Shown here: positions 1 through 6,889 of the stretch, one piece after another
How the letters are laid out: each line of letters opens with the position of its first letter
Numbering within the stretch: the stretch's first letter is position 1
Origin: an uncultured Flavobacteriales bacterium
Lineage (GTDB): Bacteria > Bacteroidota > Bacteroidia > Flavobacteriales > Vicingaceae
Assembly: GCA_913052515.1 (NCBI GenBank)
Contig: CAJXFJ010000052.1
Location: 1 to 8,541 of the forward strand
DNA length: 8,541 nt
Reading direction: 5' to 3'
The notes under the pieces: generated by a model
Seen by the model: the letters and a program-made list of their open reading frames with translations, nothing else
Told to the model about the DNA's origin: nothing
The model's database searches: none
Program-made: the position numbers and the translations under genes

Positions 1-2452
1 AAGCAGAAGTATCTGCACAAACCGCATTGTTTGGGTCACTTAAAATCAAGGCATAACTTCCATTCATACTTGGGGTAAAACTGTTTCCGGTTTCACCAAT
101 TAGGGGCGCATAATTGTTGTTGCAATCTACCCATTGGTGTGCCGGGCCCGGACGTGCATTGTTTAAAGAAGTTAAGGTGTTCCCATTTCTTGAAACTCGC
201 GTGTCAAGGGTATCTATCGTTACGTTAATTTGCATAATGGAATCGCAGCCGGCTGCATTGGGTAGCGTATCTCTTAGCAAACCACTTGTTCGAACTACTT
301 TTCCACTTGGGCTGATAAATTCTTTACAAGCTCTTCGGCTAAACGCAACACTAGAGTTTTGATTGATGTCTAAATCCAAACCAAGTATGGAGTCACAACC
401 TGCTAAAGTGCTTAAGGTATCATAATACAAGCCGCTTGTGGTCAAGGCTTGAGAAGATCCACCTACTTGCCATAGGTAAACATTTCCACAATGCTTTACA
501 GTATCAATACTTAAATAAGTTTGACTTACGTTTAAGTCTAGTGCCAGTATGCTATCGCAACCTGCAGCCGTAATAACAGTATCCAAATAAAAACCGGTAG
601 AGGAGTAGCTTTGGCCGTTAAAGGCCCAAGTGTAAGCGCCACAAGATTGAATACTAAGGGTATCTAAACTGCTGTTGCCTAAAGTAAGGTTTAAGGTTAC
701 TATTGAATCACATCCGTTTGCGGCTGCACCTACAAGTGTATGGCTAACCGAATTGGTAGAAGCGGTATAGGTATTTCCGTCAATCCAAGTAAAACTATTG
801 CAAGCGGTTTGCACATCAACTCCCGAAGCAATAGGACTCAGGCTTAAGTTTAAAGTCACAATAGAATCACAACCAGTGGCTGAAGCACCAGCATAGGTGA
901 ATGTAGCTGTATTGTTCGAGCTGGTGTAGGTGATGCCATCTATCCATGTGAAAGAGCCGCAAGCCGTTTGTACATCTGTGCTTGTGGCAGTTATACACTC
1001 TTTTATTTTTTGTACAAATACATCATCATTGCCAAGCGATTGTAGATTGCTTGTTCCAGAGCCAAAATCAAAATCTAGCGGATTGGGATTAAGAGCATTA
1101 AACAATCCGGCATGAAGAATTCCACCATTGACATCGCTTGCTATGGCAAAACTTTCTTCATCTGCGGGACTCGATAAAGTTGCCACCCATTGAAAATTGC
1201 CCGAAGCGTCCATCTTATGTATGTAGGCATCGCTGAAACCGCTCCAGCTGGTGTTGGTGTTTGCAGTTCCTGGGTCAAAATCAATGGTTCCGCCATAGTA
1301 ACCAACCGTATAAATATTTCCTTGATTATCTGTTGAAACGGCATTCCCTGCATCGGCAGAAGAGGAGCCAAAAGTTTTCGTCCATTGGTATGTTCCACTT
1401 GGATTGAATTTTGAAACATAAGCATCTGTAGAACCTACAGCCGGAATTTGTGTAAAGACAACCCCTGGATTAAAATCTGGTCCGTTGGCATAAGTACCAG
1501 CTACAATTACATTGTTGTTGGCGTCTATGCTAATGTCACTCACTTCATCGTTTCCTAAATCGCCCCAAGTGTAATCATAAACATAATTGCCACTGCTGTT
1601 GTACTTGGTCAAATAGGCATCTACTCCGCCATTGCTTGAATTTACTTGTCCAAAGCCGGGGCCCCATCTAAAGTCTACCCCGCCAGAATGAGAACCTCCA
1701 AAGTAAATGTTATTGTTACCGTCTATGGCGATGCATTTATTGGTGGTGCTTCCTTGTCCGTATCTTCCCCAGATGTAATTTCCGGAAGCATTCCATTTTT
1801 GCAGCCAAAAATTGTTACCCGGAGAATTGTAAACCGTAAAGTTTGAACCGGAACCTGGGTTCATATCAAAAGAGCCTGAAAATTCTCCAATGGTCAAGAT
1901 ATCGCCATTGCGGTCAACCGCTACATCTTTTAATCGGATATTGTAGGACCTTCCTGAACGACCAAGCGTTTGCACCCAAACAAAAGTTCCATTGCTGTCC
2001 AATTTTAGCAAGAATGCATCATCTAAGGCGGTGCTGCTTCTATTTTGTGTTCCCGTACCTGGGTCAAAATCTACGGTGTTTCGAAATTGTCCGGCAATGT
2101 AGATGTTTTTACTTGCGTCTAAGGCAAGTCCAAAACCAATGTCGGCCCCTGCGCCACCAATCTGTTTTACCCATTGTGCAATGCCTTGGGCATCGCGTTT
2201 TTGGATAAAGATATCATGACTTCCGTTTGAAGTGAAAGATCTAACTGTGGTAGCACCAGTGTTAAAATAAGCAGTGGCTTGAAAAGTTCCAAGGGTGTAT
2301 GAATTTCCCAAGGAGTCCACAACAATGTCATAAACTTGATCTGCTTGATTTCCTCCTGAAGAATTTACCCACTGATGCGTCGGAGTTTGCGCATAGAGGT
2401 GAAGTGAGAGTCCAGTCAAGAAAGTGATGGCTAGCGTAAATAGTCTTTTCAT
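1..2452 (-). CDS. Large secreted SBBP-like seven-bladed propeller protein with cysteine modules (C-terminus outside window)
   Basis: This frame is open from an ATG at 2452-2450 to the left edge: 817 residues and one extra base, with no stop seen. Residues 1-22 (MKRLFTLAITFL... ending LYAQ) form a signal peptide. Residues 23-484 hold seven repeats, each opening with an aromatic (W28, W94, W159, W228, Y292, W357, W422) and carrying a G-N-IY-x-G strand plus DFDPG or a variant. This matches the SBBP beta-propeller class, and seven repeats suit a closed propeller. Residues 486-760 carry five modules of about 53 residues with cysteines at 498, 551, 604, 655 and 709 and a second cysteine in GCDSI. 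The last visible part (HQWVDCNNNY, then FTP..NGSYA) resembles the Ig-like module that often precedes a Bacteroidota C-terminal sorting tail, which would lie outside. Likely exported to the cell surface or medium. Ligand and role are unknown; adhesion is inference. G+C is higher than in the genes at the right end. Confidence 0.9.
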   Translation of the reverse strand, partial: MKRLFTLAITFLTGLSLHLYAQTPTHQWVNSSGGNQADQVYDIVVDSLGNSYTLGTFQATAYFNTGATTVRSFTSNGSHDIFIQKRDAQGIAQWVKQIGGAGADIGFGLALDASKNIYIAGQFRNTVDFDPGTGTQNRSSTALDDAFLLKLDSNGTFVWVQTLGRSGRSYNIRLKDVAVDRNGDILTIGEFSGSFDMNPGSGSNFTVYNSPGNNFWLQKWNASGNYIWGRYGQGSTTNKCIAIDGNNNIYFGGSHSGGVDFRWGPGFGQVNSSNGGVDAYLTKYNSSGNYVYDYTWGDLGNDEVSDISIDANNNVIVAGTYANGPDFNPGVVFTQIPAVGSTDAYVSKFNPSGTYQWTKTFGSSSADAGNAVSTDNQGNIYTVGYYGGTIDFDPGTANTNTSWSGFSDAYIHKMDASGNFQWVATLSSPADEESFAIASDVNGGILHAGLFNALNPNPLDFDFGSGTSNLQSLGNDDVFVQKIKECITATSTDVQTACGSFTWIDGITYTSSNNTATFTYAGASATGCDSIVTLNLSLSPIASGVDVQTACNSFTWIDGNTYTASTNSVSHTLVGAAANGCDSIVTLNLTLGNSSLDTLSIQSCGAYTWAFNGQSYSSTGFYLDTVITAAGCDSILALDLNVSQTYLSIDTVKHCGNVYLWQVGGSSQALTTSGLYYDTLSTLAGCDSILGLDLDINQNSSVAFSRRACKEFISPSGKVVRTSGLLRDTLPNAAGCDSIMQINVTIDTLDTRVSRNGNTLTSLNNARPGPAHQWVDCNNNYAPLIGETGNSFTPSMNGSYALILSDPNNAVCADTSA

Positions 2453-2500
2453 AGTTACTTTTTTGTGCAAATAGCTTGATTTCAAGAACCAAGAATTGAA

Positions 2501-2530
2501 ATAGTTGAGCAACTGACTGATTTTGTTGAG
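2501..2530. promoter_or_regulatory. Candidate LytTR-type operator: two direct repeats 12 bp apart
   Basis: ATAGTTGAG (2501-2509) and TTTGTTGAG (2522-2530) are direct repeats with 12 bases between them, a 21-bp period or two helical turns. The published LytTR-site description is a pair of [TA][AC][CA]GTTN[AG][TG] repeats separated by 12-13 bp. The first copy matches 8 of 9 positions and the second 7 of 9. The core reads GTTGAGYAAC in both copies. The pair lies 49-78 bases upstream of the propeller gene start, just upstream of its weak promoter-like elements, where an activator would sit. Function is inferred from pattern and from the LytTR gene nearby. Confidence 0.35.
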
Positions 2531-2639
2531 TAACGGTAATGGAGATGATTAAGCTATTGAATAATAGATAGTTATGTATAATGGATTTTGTTTGTTTGTT
2601 TTTGAAAGTGTGTTGATTATTAGTGAGTTAGATATAAGG

Positions 2640-2649
2640 GAAGTACTTC
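2640..2649. promoter_or_regulatory. Perfect 10-bp palindrome upstream of the kinase promoter
   Basis: GAAGTACTTC is a perfect palindrome ending 14 bases before the TTTG element of the kinase promoter. One further outer pair (G2638-C2651) matches after a mismatch. The position suits a dimeric regulator, but no protein can be named and a 10-bp palindrome could arise by chance. Confidence 0.25.
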
Positions 2650-2663
2650 TCAATTTTTATGAT

Positions 2664-2695
2664 TTTGTATCAAGTGGATTTCCGTTCTACTTTTG
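2664..2695 (+). promoter_or_regulatory. Bacteroidota-type promoter of the kinase-regulator operon
   Basis: TTTG at 2664-2667, 20 bases, then TACTTTTG at 2688-2695, an exact match to the -33 TTTG / -7 TAnnTTTG consensus of the Bacteroidota primary sigma factor. Transcription would begin about 2701, leaving a leader of only about ten bases before the ATG at 2712. No Shine-Dalgarno sequence precedes that ATG, which is usual in this phylum. Confidence 0.7.
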
Positions 2696-2711
2696 CGCGG
2701 ACTCTTTTTAG

Positions 2712-4784
2712 ATGAACATATTTCGCACTTTATTCCTTTCTGTATTTCTGAGCTTTGGAAGCTTCTTGTCGGCTCAATCGGTTTATCAAAACACGGGTTT
2801 CTATCTGGTAGATTCTTTGTATGCTGATGAAGTAAATGCCACAGACAGTGTATTGATTCGTAAAGTCTTGGAAAAGTATCATGCTGCTGAGCATGACACA
2901 ACAAAACTGGCTTACTTTCTTGAACTTTTTGATGGAATTGAAAACCTTTCAGCAGCTCATCGCTATGCCGAGTATTTGGAAGAAAATGCGGCGATTAAAC
3001 AGAAACAAGTCAAATCGGTGAGTGAAAAAGAGCGCTTGCAATTTTTAGAAGCTTATGCTTGCGAAATTCAAGGGGTATTGTTTGGATTTAAAGACGATTA
3101 CAACCAAGCAGAACCCAAGTATGAAAAGGCACTTGGCATTTATCGGCAATTGAATGAAGTAGAGCGAATGAGCACCATGCTTTCGGCTTTGGGACAAATT
3201 GCCAGCTACCGCGGAAACGTAAGTAAAGCCATTGATTTACACACCGAAGCCGTTGAAAAAGCAGAACAAGGAACAGATACTTCGGCCATTATTTTCTCAC
3301 GCTTTTACATTGCCGATACTTACACTTTAAACAAGAATTACGAAAAAGCTCTGGCTATTAGTCGTAAGAATTTGGCGCTTGCCATTCACATTAAAGATTC
3401 CAATTTAATTGCTAATGAATTTCTTTCCATTGCGTTAAACTCCTTTCGTTTGGGCGATACAACTGCTGCTTTTCAAGGGCTGAAAAAAAGCATTAGCGTG
3501 AGTCGAATGAGTAAGAATCCTTATCGCCTAGTAGATGGTCTAAATGAATTGGCCGGTTTTTACCTGGAACAAAACCAATTGGACTCAGCGCGATTGACCT
3601 TAGATGAACTTGAACGTATTAGCCTTAAACATAAGTTTAATTACCAATTGGCAGAGGTAAAGCTGCAACAAGCGCGTATTGCTTTTAAAAGCAAACAATG
3701 GACCATAGCAGAAGAAAAATTAAAGGCTGCGCTTGAGCTGGGTAAACAAATCAATGCCTATCAATACAAAACATATCCTTTGGAGCTATTAGCCCAAGTG
3801 AAGCATGAACAAGGCAAACATGAAGAAGCTTTTAGCTTGTTGCAAACTTTTAAGTTATTCGAAGACAGCATTTCCAATTCGCAATTGGAGAAGAAGCTAA
3901 TGGAGAAATCCATAAGTTATGAATATGAAAAGGAGAAAGCCGTTCAAGCGGCGGAGCATGAGGCCGAATTGACTTTGGCCGAGGAGAAAAGTAAAACACA
4001 AGAGTTACTGATTATCATTTCGGTTTTGGTGGGGGCGGTAATTTTGATTGCTCTCTTGTCGATTTACAGCCAATTAAAAACGATTAAAAAACAAAAAGTC
4101 GCACTAAAGGAAGCCTATCGAGAATTGGAAATTCGAAAAAATGATGAGGTTTTGGCATCCAATTTTAAGGCACTTCAATCGCAGATGAATCCGCATTTTA
4201 TTTTTAATGCGTTAAACTCCATCCAAAATTTTGTACTCAAAGGCAAGGTGGATGATTCGTATACCTACATCAACAAATTTGCAGATTTGATTAGAACCAC
4301 TTTGAGTTTTTCAGAATTAGAATTGGTCAGCTTTGAGGAAGAAAAAGCTTTATTAGAAAATTACTTGTCCTTGGAAAAATTGCGTTTCCGAGATCACTTT
4401 GATTATGAATTAAAATGTGAGGATATTCCAGCATTGTCTTTGCCACCCATGTTGTTGCAACCTTTAATTGAAAATGCCCTCGTGCATGGTTTACTGCACA
4501 AACCAAAAGATCGTTTTTTAAGCTTGGTGTTTCAATTCGATGAAAATGGCTTTCGCTGTGAACTGACCGATAATGGAATTGGCAGAGAGGCTTCTCAGGT
4601 CATTAATAAACGGCAAAATTCAAAGCACAAATCCTTTGCATTGGGCGCTTTGAAACGAAGATTCGATTATCTTTCGCGACGAATGAACCTAGAAGCAGGA
4701 TTTACTTACGTGGATTTGTATGAAGATGGAAAAGCTAGTGGAACCAAAGTATTGGTGCAGATTCCTTATGTATTAAACCGATGA
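2712..4784 (+). CDS. TPR-containing sensor histidine kinase, LytS/His_kinase class
   Basis: This 690-residue sensor begins with a signal peptide (residues 1-22, ending FLSAQ), which supports the chosen start. Residues about 60-410 are helical TPR-like repeats (for example ALGQIASYRGNVSKAIDLH) and should lie outside the inner membrane. A charged coiled-coil stretch (about 390-430) leads into one transmembrane helix (about 432-455) and a second helical linker. The kinase core is cytoplasmic: the His_kinase (PF06580-type) motif QMNPHFIFNALNSIQNF holds the likely phosphorylated His495. The ATP-binding N box is LQPLIENALVHG (N588), the G1 box is DNGIG (D620), and LGALKRRF stands in for G2. The kinase should autophosphorylate and pass phosphate to the regulator translated from the overlapping ATGA. 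The signal is unknown; TPRs suggest that it binds a protein or peptide. Confidence 0.93.
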   Translation: MNIFRTLFLSVFLSFGSFLSAQSVYQNTGFYLVDSLYADEVNATDSVLIRKVLEKYHAAEHDTTKLAYFLELFDGIENLSAAHRYAEYLEENAAIKQKQVKSVSEKERLQFLEAYACEIQGVLFGFKDDYNQAEPKYEKALGIYRQLNEVERMSTMLSALGQIASYRGNVSKAIDLHTEAVEKAEQGTDTSAIIFSRFYIADTYTLNKNYEKALAISRKNLALAIHIKDSNLIANEFLSIALNSFRLGDTTAAFQGLKKSISVSRMSKNPYRLVDGLNELAGFYLEQNQLDSARLTLDELERISLKHKFNYQLAEVKLQQARIAFKSKQWTIAEEKLKAALELGKQINAYQYKTYPLELLAQVKHEQGKHEEAFSLLQTFKLFEDSISNSQLEKKLMEKSISYEYEKEKAVQAAEHEAELTLAEEKSKTQELLIIISVLVGAVILIALLSIYSQLKTIKKQKVALKEAYRELEIRKNDEVLASNFKALQSQMNPHFIFNALNSIQNFVLKGKVDDSYTYINKFADLIRTTLSFSELELVSFEEEKALLENYLSLEKLRFRDHFDYELKCEDIPALSLPPMLLQPLIENALVHGLLHKPKDRFLSLVFQFDENGFRCELTDNGIGREASQVINKRQNSKHKSFALGALKRRFDYLSRRMNLEAGFTYVDLYEDGKASGTKVLVQIPYVLNR

Positions 4785-5527
4785 ATAAACTAAAGGCCAT
4801 AATCATTGATGATGAAGCGAGTGCTAGAGAGAATTTAGAACTTCTGCTTAGTCGCTTTTGTTTGCAAGTCAATTGTTTGGGTGCTTTTTCAGGCTTAGAA
4901 TCTGGGGTGCGTTTCTTAAAAAACAACCCCATAGATGTGGTTTTTCTTGATGTTGAAATGCCCAATTATGCTGGTTACGAAATTGTACAGTTTTTCGAAG
5001 AAATTAATTTTCAAATCATTTTTGTAACAGCCTACGACGAGTATGCCATGAAGGCTTTTGAGCTTTCGGCAGTAGATTATTTGTTGAAGCCGATTGATAT
5101 TGAACGGCTAAAGTTGGCGGTGCAGAAAGTAGAGCAAAATGCCTTGACCAAAGAGTTAGCTGAAAAGTATGTAGAAGTAGCCGATTATATGGATCAGCAA
5201 AAAGAGCCCAAGCTAAGTGTATTGCATAAAGGAAGTCGGGTGTTTATTCCCTTTCGGGAAATTTTAGCTGTTGAAGCTAACGAGGCCTACTCCATAATTC
5301 ACAGAGCAAATGGAGAGCAGTATGTCTATAGCAAAAACATTTCAGCGGTAGAAAATGAATTGCGTGGATACCCTTCCTTGTTTCGTAGCCACAAATCGTG
5401 GATGGTAAACTTAAAAGAGATTAAAGAATTGAGAACCAGTGAAAATGTAATTGTTCTGAATAACGACATGAGTACAAAAATTTCACGCGCTAAAATGAAG
5501 CACTTTAAGGATTTAATGCGGGAGTAG
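4781..5527 (+). CDS. Response regulator, REC-LytTR
   Basis: This 248-residue protein is the partner of the kinase, whose stop it overlaps by 4 bp (ATGA at 4781-4784), so the two are probably translationally coupled. The receiver domain (residues 5-117) has the acidic pair D10/D11 in IIIDDE, the phospho-acceptor D57 in VFLDVEMPN, the switch residues T83 (FVTAYDEYA) and Y100, and K103-P104. A linker (about 118-143) leads to a LytTR DNA-binding domain (about 145-246), recognisable from FIPFREILAVEAN and LFRSHKSWMVNLKEI. LytTR proteins bind paired direct repeats about 12 bp apart; such a pair lies at 2501-2530, upstream of the divergent propeller gene. All key receiver residues are intact, so it should respond to phosphorylation. 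The target genes are inference. Confidence 0.95.
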   Translation: MNKLKAIIIDDEASARENLELLLSRFCLQVNCLGAFSGLESGVRFLKNNPIDVVFLDVEMPNYAGYEIVQFFEEINFQIIFVTAYDEYAMKAFELSAVDYLLKPIDIERLKLAVQKVEQNALTKELAEKYVEVADYMDQQKEPKLSVLHKGSRVFIPFREILAVEANEAYSIIHRANGEQYVYSKNISAVENELRGYPSLFRSHKSWMVNLKEIKELRTSENVIVLNNDMSTKISRAKMKHFKDLMRE

Positions 5528-5632
5528 TTGTAGATTTTGTTTTGTTTCTTTTTTGAATGTCCGTTAGAAATTGCCTAGGGTTGGTTAATTGACTTTGTCT
5601 ACTTAATTGGTTTGCAGTAAACTCTTAGAATA

Positions 5633-5652
5633 AAGCTCGCTTAAAAGAGCTT
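5633..5652. terminator. Hairpin, possible terminator of the convergent transcription units
   Basis: A perfect 6-bp stem AAGCTC/GAGCTT with an 8-base loop lies about 105 bases past the regulator stop. On neither strand does a U-rich tract follow directly, so intrinsic termination is not well supported. Confidence 0.2.
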
Positions 5653-5658
5653 ACCTTG

Positions 5659-5689
5659 AGATGCTTTTGATAAAAGTTCTGTGCAGCTG
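5659..5689 (-). repeat. Spacer module 2, copy downstream of the secreted-protein gene
   Basis: This segment carries the hairpin CTTTTGATAAAAG (5664-5676) followed by TGTGC-AGCT. Its counterpart at 7802-7837 has CTTTTGGTAAAAG then TGTGCATCAGCT, a few bases longer between hairpin and TGTGC. In both places the module lies just downstream of a minus-strand gene. The resemblance is by eye, with small gaps. Confidence 0.45.
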
Positions 5690-5734
5690 TCCCTCAAGTG
5701 GCGGGATCAGTTAATTTTATAGTGCTTAGTTTTT

Positions 5735-6367
5735 TTAATTATTCTTAATGCTATCAACGTCTTCTTTTAACAACTCTTCTACTTGCTTTTTCAATTGTTC
5801 ATACCTTAATGAATCTTCCTTACTCAATGGCGGTGGCTCGGGTAATTTGACTAAGTCTTCATTTACTGAATTTTGATTCATCTTTTCAATCATTTTTAGC
5901 TTATCCATAGTCTCCAATAAATGCCACCACCAATCATTACAATTCTCATTTTCAACGGTCATTTGTTTGTCTTTTGTATCAATCCATAACATCAGGTTCG
6001 TTTTGTCAAAGTAAAATCTGTTACTCTTTGTTTCAGTAGATTTCTTTACACTTACAAAAACAGGCCAACGTCCATTGAAATAGTAGCTTTCTTTATATTG
6101 GATGTCATCCTTTTCGTATGTTTTTTCAAACTTTACAATCGTCTCATTTTGTCGATAAACCTTTAATAATCCGTTAGAGTAATTAGAGCTTTTAAGAATA
6201 ATTTTTTCTGGAGTGACATATTTAAGATTGGAGTCAATTCTATCAGAATTTTCATTGCCAATTCTTGAAATATCTGCATTCCACATTTTTATTAACTCAT
6301 CAGTAGTTTGTCCAATGGATAATTGAGCTAGAAACGAGCAAAAGAATAATATCAGAAGTCTTTTCAT
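5735..6367 (-). CDS. Secreted or periplasmic protein of unknown function
   Basis: This 210-residue protein begins with a signal peptide (MKRLLILFFCSFLAQLSIGQ, residues 1-20), which fixes the start. No TEDxxG-type lipobox or other transmembrane helix is seen, so it is probably periplasmic or secreted. The middle (about 85-130) alternates aromatic and charged residues as in antiparallel strands (YKESYYFNGRWPVFVSVKK, then NRFYFDKTNLMLWID), a pattern I associate with small Bacteroidota secreted proteins without an assigned role. A tryptophan triplet lies at 146-148. The C-terminus (about 170-205) has a PEPPP turn followed by a charged, probably coiled helix. It stands alone between two spacers that carry modules 1 (upstream) and 2 (downstream), so its neighbours give no clue to its job. 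Confidence 0.8.
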   Translation of the reverse strand: MKRLLILFFCSFLAQLSIGQTTDELIKMWNADISRIGNENSDRIDSNLKYVTPEKIILKSSNYSNGLLKVYRQNETIVKFEKTYEKDDIQYKESYYFNGRWPVFVSVKKSTETKSNRFYFDKTNLMLWIDTKDKQMTVENENCNDWWWHLLETMDKLKMIEKMNQNSVNEDLVKLPEPPPLSKEDSLRYEQLKKQVEELLKEDVDSIKNN

Positions 6368-6380
6368 TTCTCAAATGTTA

Positions 6381-6473
6381 GTTAAGATACACAGTTTTAC
6401 AAAAGTTATAGATACATCCTTTACGCTAAATTAGTTTCTAAACTTACTGATTGCCGCCTAGCTATTCCGTTTG
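6381..6473 (-). repeat. Spacer module 1, copy upstream of the secreted-protein gene
   Basis: Bases 6411-6455 match 7721-7765 at 38 of 45 positions without gaps, and similarity continues to 6473/7784 with about one net gap. The motif GTTAAGATACA (6381-6391) also occurs at 7716-7726, but here it is separated from GATACATCC by 25 extra bases flanked by AGATACA (6385-6391 and 6410-6416). On the minus strand the copy ends 14 bases before a start codon, so it forms the leader of the gene. Confidence 0.7.
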
Positions 6474-6483
6474 GACAAGTTTT

Positions 6484-6726
6484 TTATTGCTTTACTCGAT
6501 TAATGATGTTGATTATCAATTCTAGGCCTAAAAAGCAAATTAACCAAAAGCAAAAAAAGGTTATAGTTGAGAAAAATAGAAGCATACCTAAAACTTCTAC
6601 ATCAGTCTCAAGATGATGCGCATAAGATACTGTGGTCTGAAAACTTAGCAATATTGAGATTATAATAGAGACAACAAATAAGACAATCTTATAAATTTTA
6701 CTCAATCGTTTGTATGAATTTGTCAT
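6484..6726 (-). CDS. Small two-helix membrane protein of unknown function
   Basis: This 80-residue protein has a short basic N-terminus (MTNSYKRLSKIYK) and two hydrophobic segments, about 13-35 (IVLFVVSIIISILLSF) and 46-74 (LGMLLFFSTITFFCFWLICF). Between them is a short loop with HH and acidic residues, and the end is basic (NRVKQ). The charge pattern suggests both ends in the cytoplasm. I do not recognise the family. It is not an obvious toxin of the single-helix type and has no partner antitoxin gene beside it. It lies on the same strand as its neighbours but is separated from them by spacers of 163 and 116 bases, so it is likely an independent unit. The stop lies about 10 bases from the module 1 copy. 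Confidence 0.6.
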   Translation of the reverse strand: MTNSYKRLSKIYKIVLFVVSIIISILLSFQTTVSYAHHLETDVEVLGMLLFFSTITFFCFWLICFLGLELIINIINRVKQ

Positions 6727-6889
6727 TGCTAGTTAAACTATATTATTCTCCTATTAATTGTAATCATCGGTCTTGGTAATGAGAAGTTGCGTGGATTAGC
6801 ACGAAACTTTGCAAGTGTACACTAAACCTGCCTGCTGGCAACCAGGTTGAAATTCGCGAGGAATTTCAGTAGTAGGCGAGAAAAAGCAA
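6727..6889 (-). repeat. Spacer with three consecutive hairpins
   Basis: Three inverted repeats lie within 85 bases: AAGTTGCGTG (6784-6793) with CACGAAACTT (6800-6809), 9 of 10 pairs and a 6-base loop; AACCTG (6825-6830) with CAGGTT (6843-6848); and TGAAATTC (6848-6855) with GAATTTCA (6861-6868), 8 perfect pairs and a 5-base loop. An 8-bp palindrome GTGTACAC sits at 6815-6822. Such a density is not expected of an ordinary leader and suggests a structured RNA or a recombination or mobile-element remnant. Confidence 0.6.
6812..6841 (-). promoter_or_regulatory. Possible promoter of the small membrane protein gene
   Basis: On the minus strand TTG (6841-6839), 19 bases, then TACACTTG (6819-6812), one mismatch from TAnnTTTG. 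The leader would be about 80 bases and its start would fall inside the first hairpin, which makes the call uncertain. Confidence 0.25.

Larger units (their letters stand above)
2453..2711. promoter_or_regulatory. Divergent intergenic region between the propeller gene and the kinase operon
   Basis: These 259 bases separate two start codons that face away from each other, so both promoters must lie here. The right half holds a clear Bacteroidota-type promoter for the kinase and a palindrome. The left half holds two direct repeats suited to a LytTR regulator. The middle is A/T-rich with three tandem TTTG units (2587-2598) followed by a T run. For the leftward gene only a weak promoter is visible: on the minus strand a TTG at 2492-2490, 16 bases, then TATTTG at 2473-2468. 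It departs from the TAnnTTTG consensus, as would fit a promoter that needs an activator. Confidence 0.6.
5528..5734. other. Convergent intergenic region with two hairpins and a spacer module
   Basis: This stretch lies between the regulator stop and the stop of the convergent secreted-protein gene. A T-rich run follows the regulator stop (5534-5554) without a hairpin before it. AAGCTC (5633-5638) and GAGCTT (5647-5652) form a 6-bp stem with an 8-base loop but no T tract, so a terminator call is weak. CTGTCCC (5687-5693) can pair with GGGATCAG (5703-5710) with one bulge. The segment 5659-5689 resembles 7802-7837. No gene is seen here. Confidence 0.5.

Noticed and set aside
1141..1425. Short minus-strand reading frame inside the propeller gene
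   Set aside because: It lies in a different frame from the long open frame with clear blade repeats, and its protein has no recognisable feature.
1843..2208. Plus-strand reading frame of about 121 residues
   Set aside because: It is antisense to the propeller gene, rich in Cys and Arg as expected of a shadow frame, and has no supporting signal.
2577..2582. TATAAT as a -10 box
   Set aside because: No TTGACA-like element lies at 16-18 bases upstream, and the Bacteroidota primary sigma factor uses TAnnTTTG, of which an exact copy is present closer to the gene.
2587..2604. TTTG tandem units as a phase-variable tract
   Set aside because: Only three exact units are present and they lie far from the promoter elements; too short to claim slippage.
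2650..2904. Minus-strand reading frame overlapping the kinase start
   Set aside because: It is antisense to the kinase signal peptide and promoter and has no homology-like features.
4735..4965. Minus-strand reading frame at the kinase-regulator junction
   Set aside because: It is antisense to two well-supported genes.
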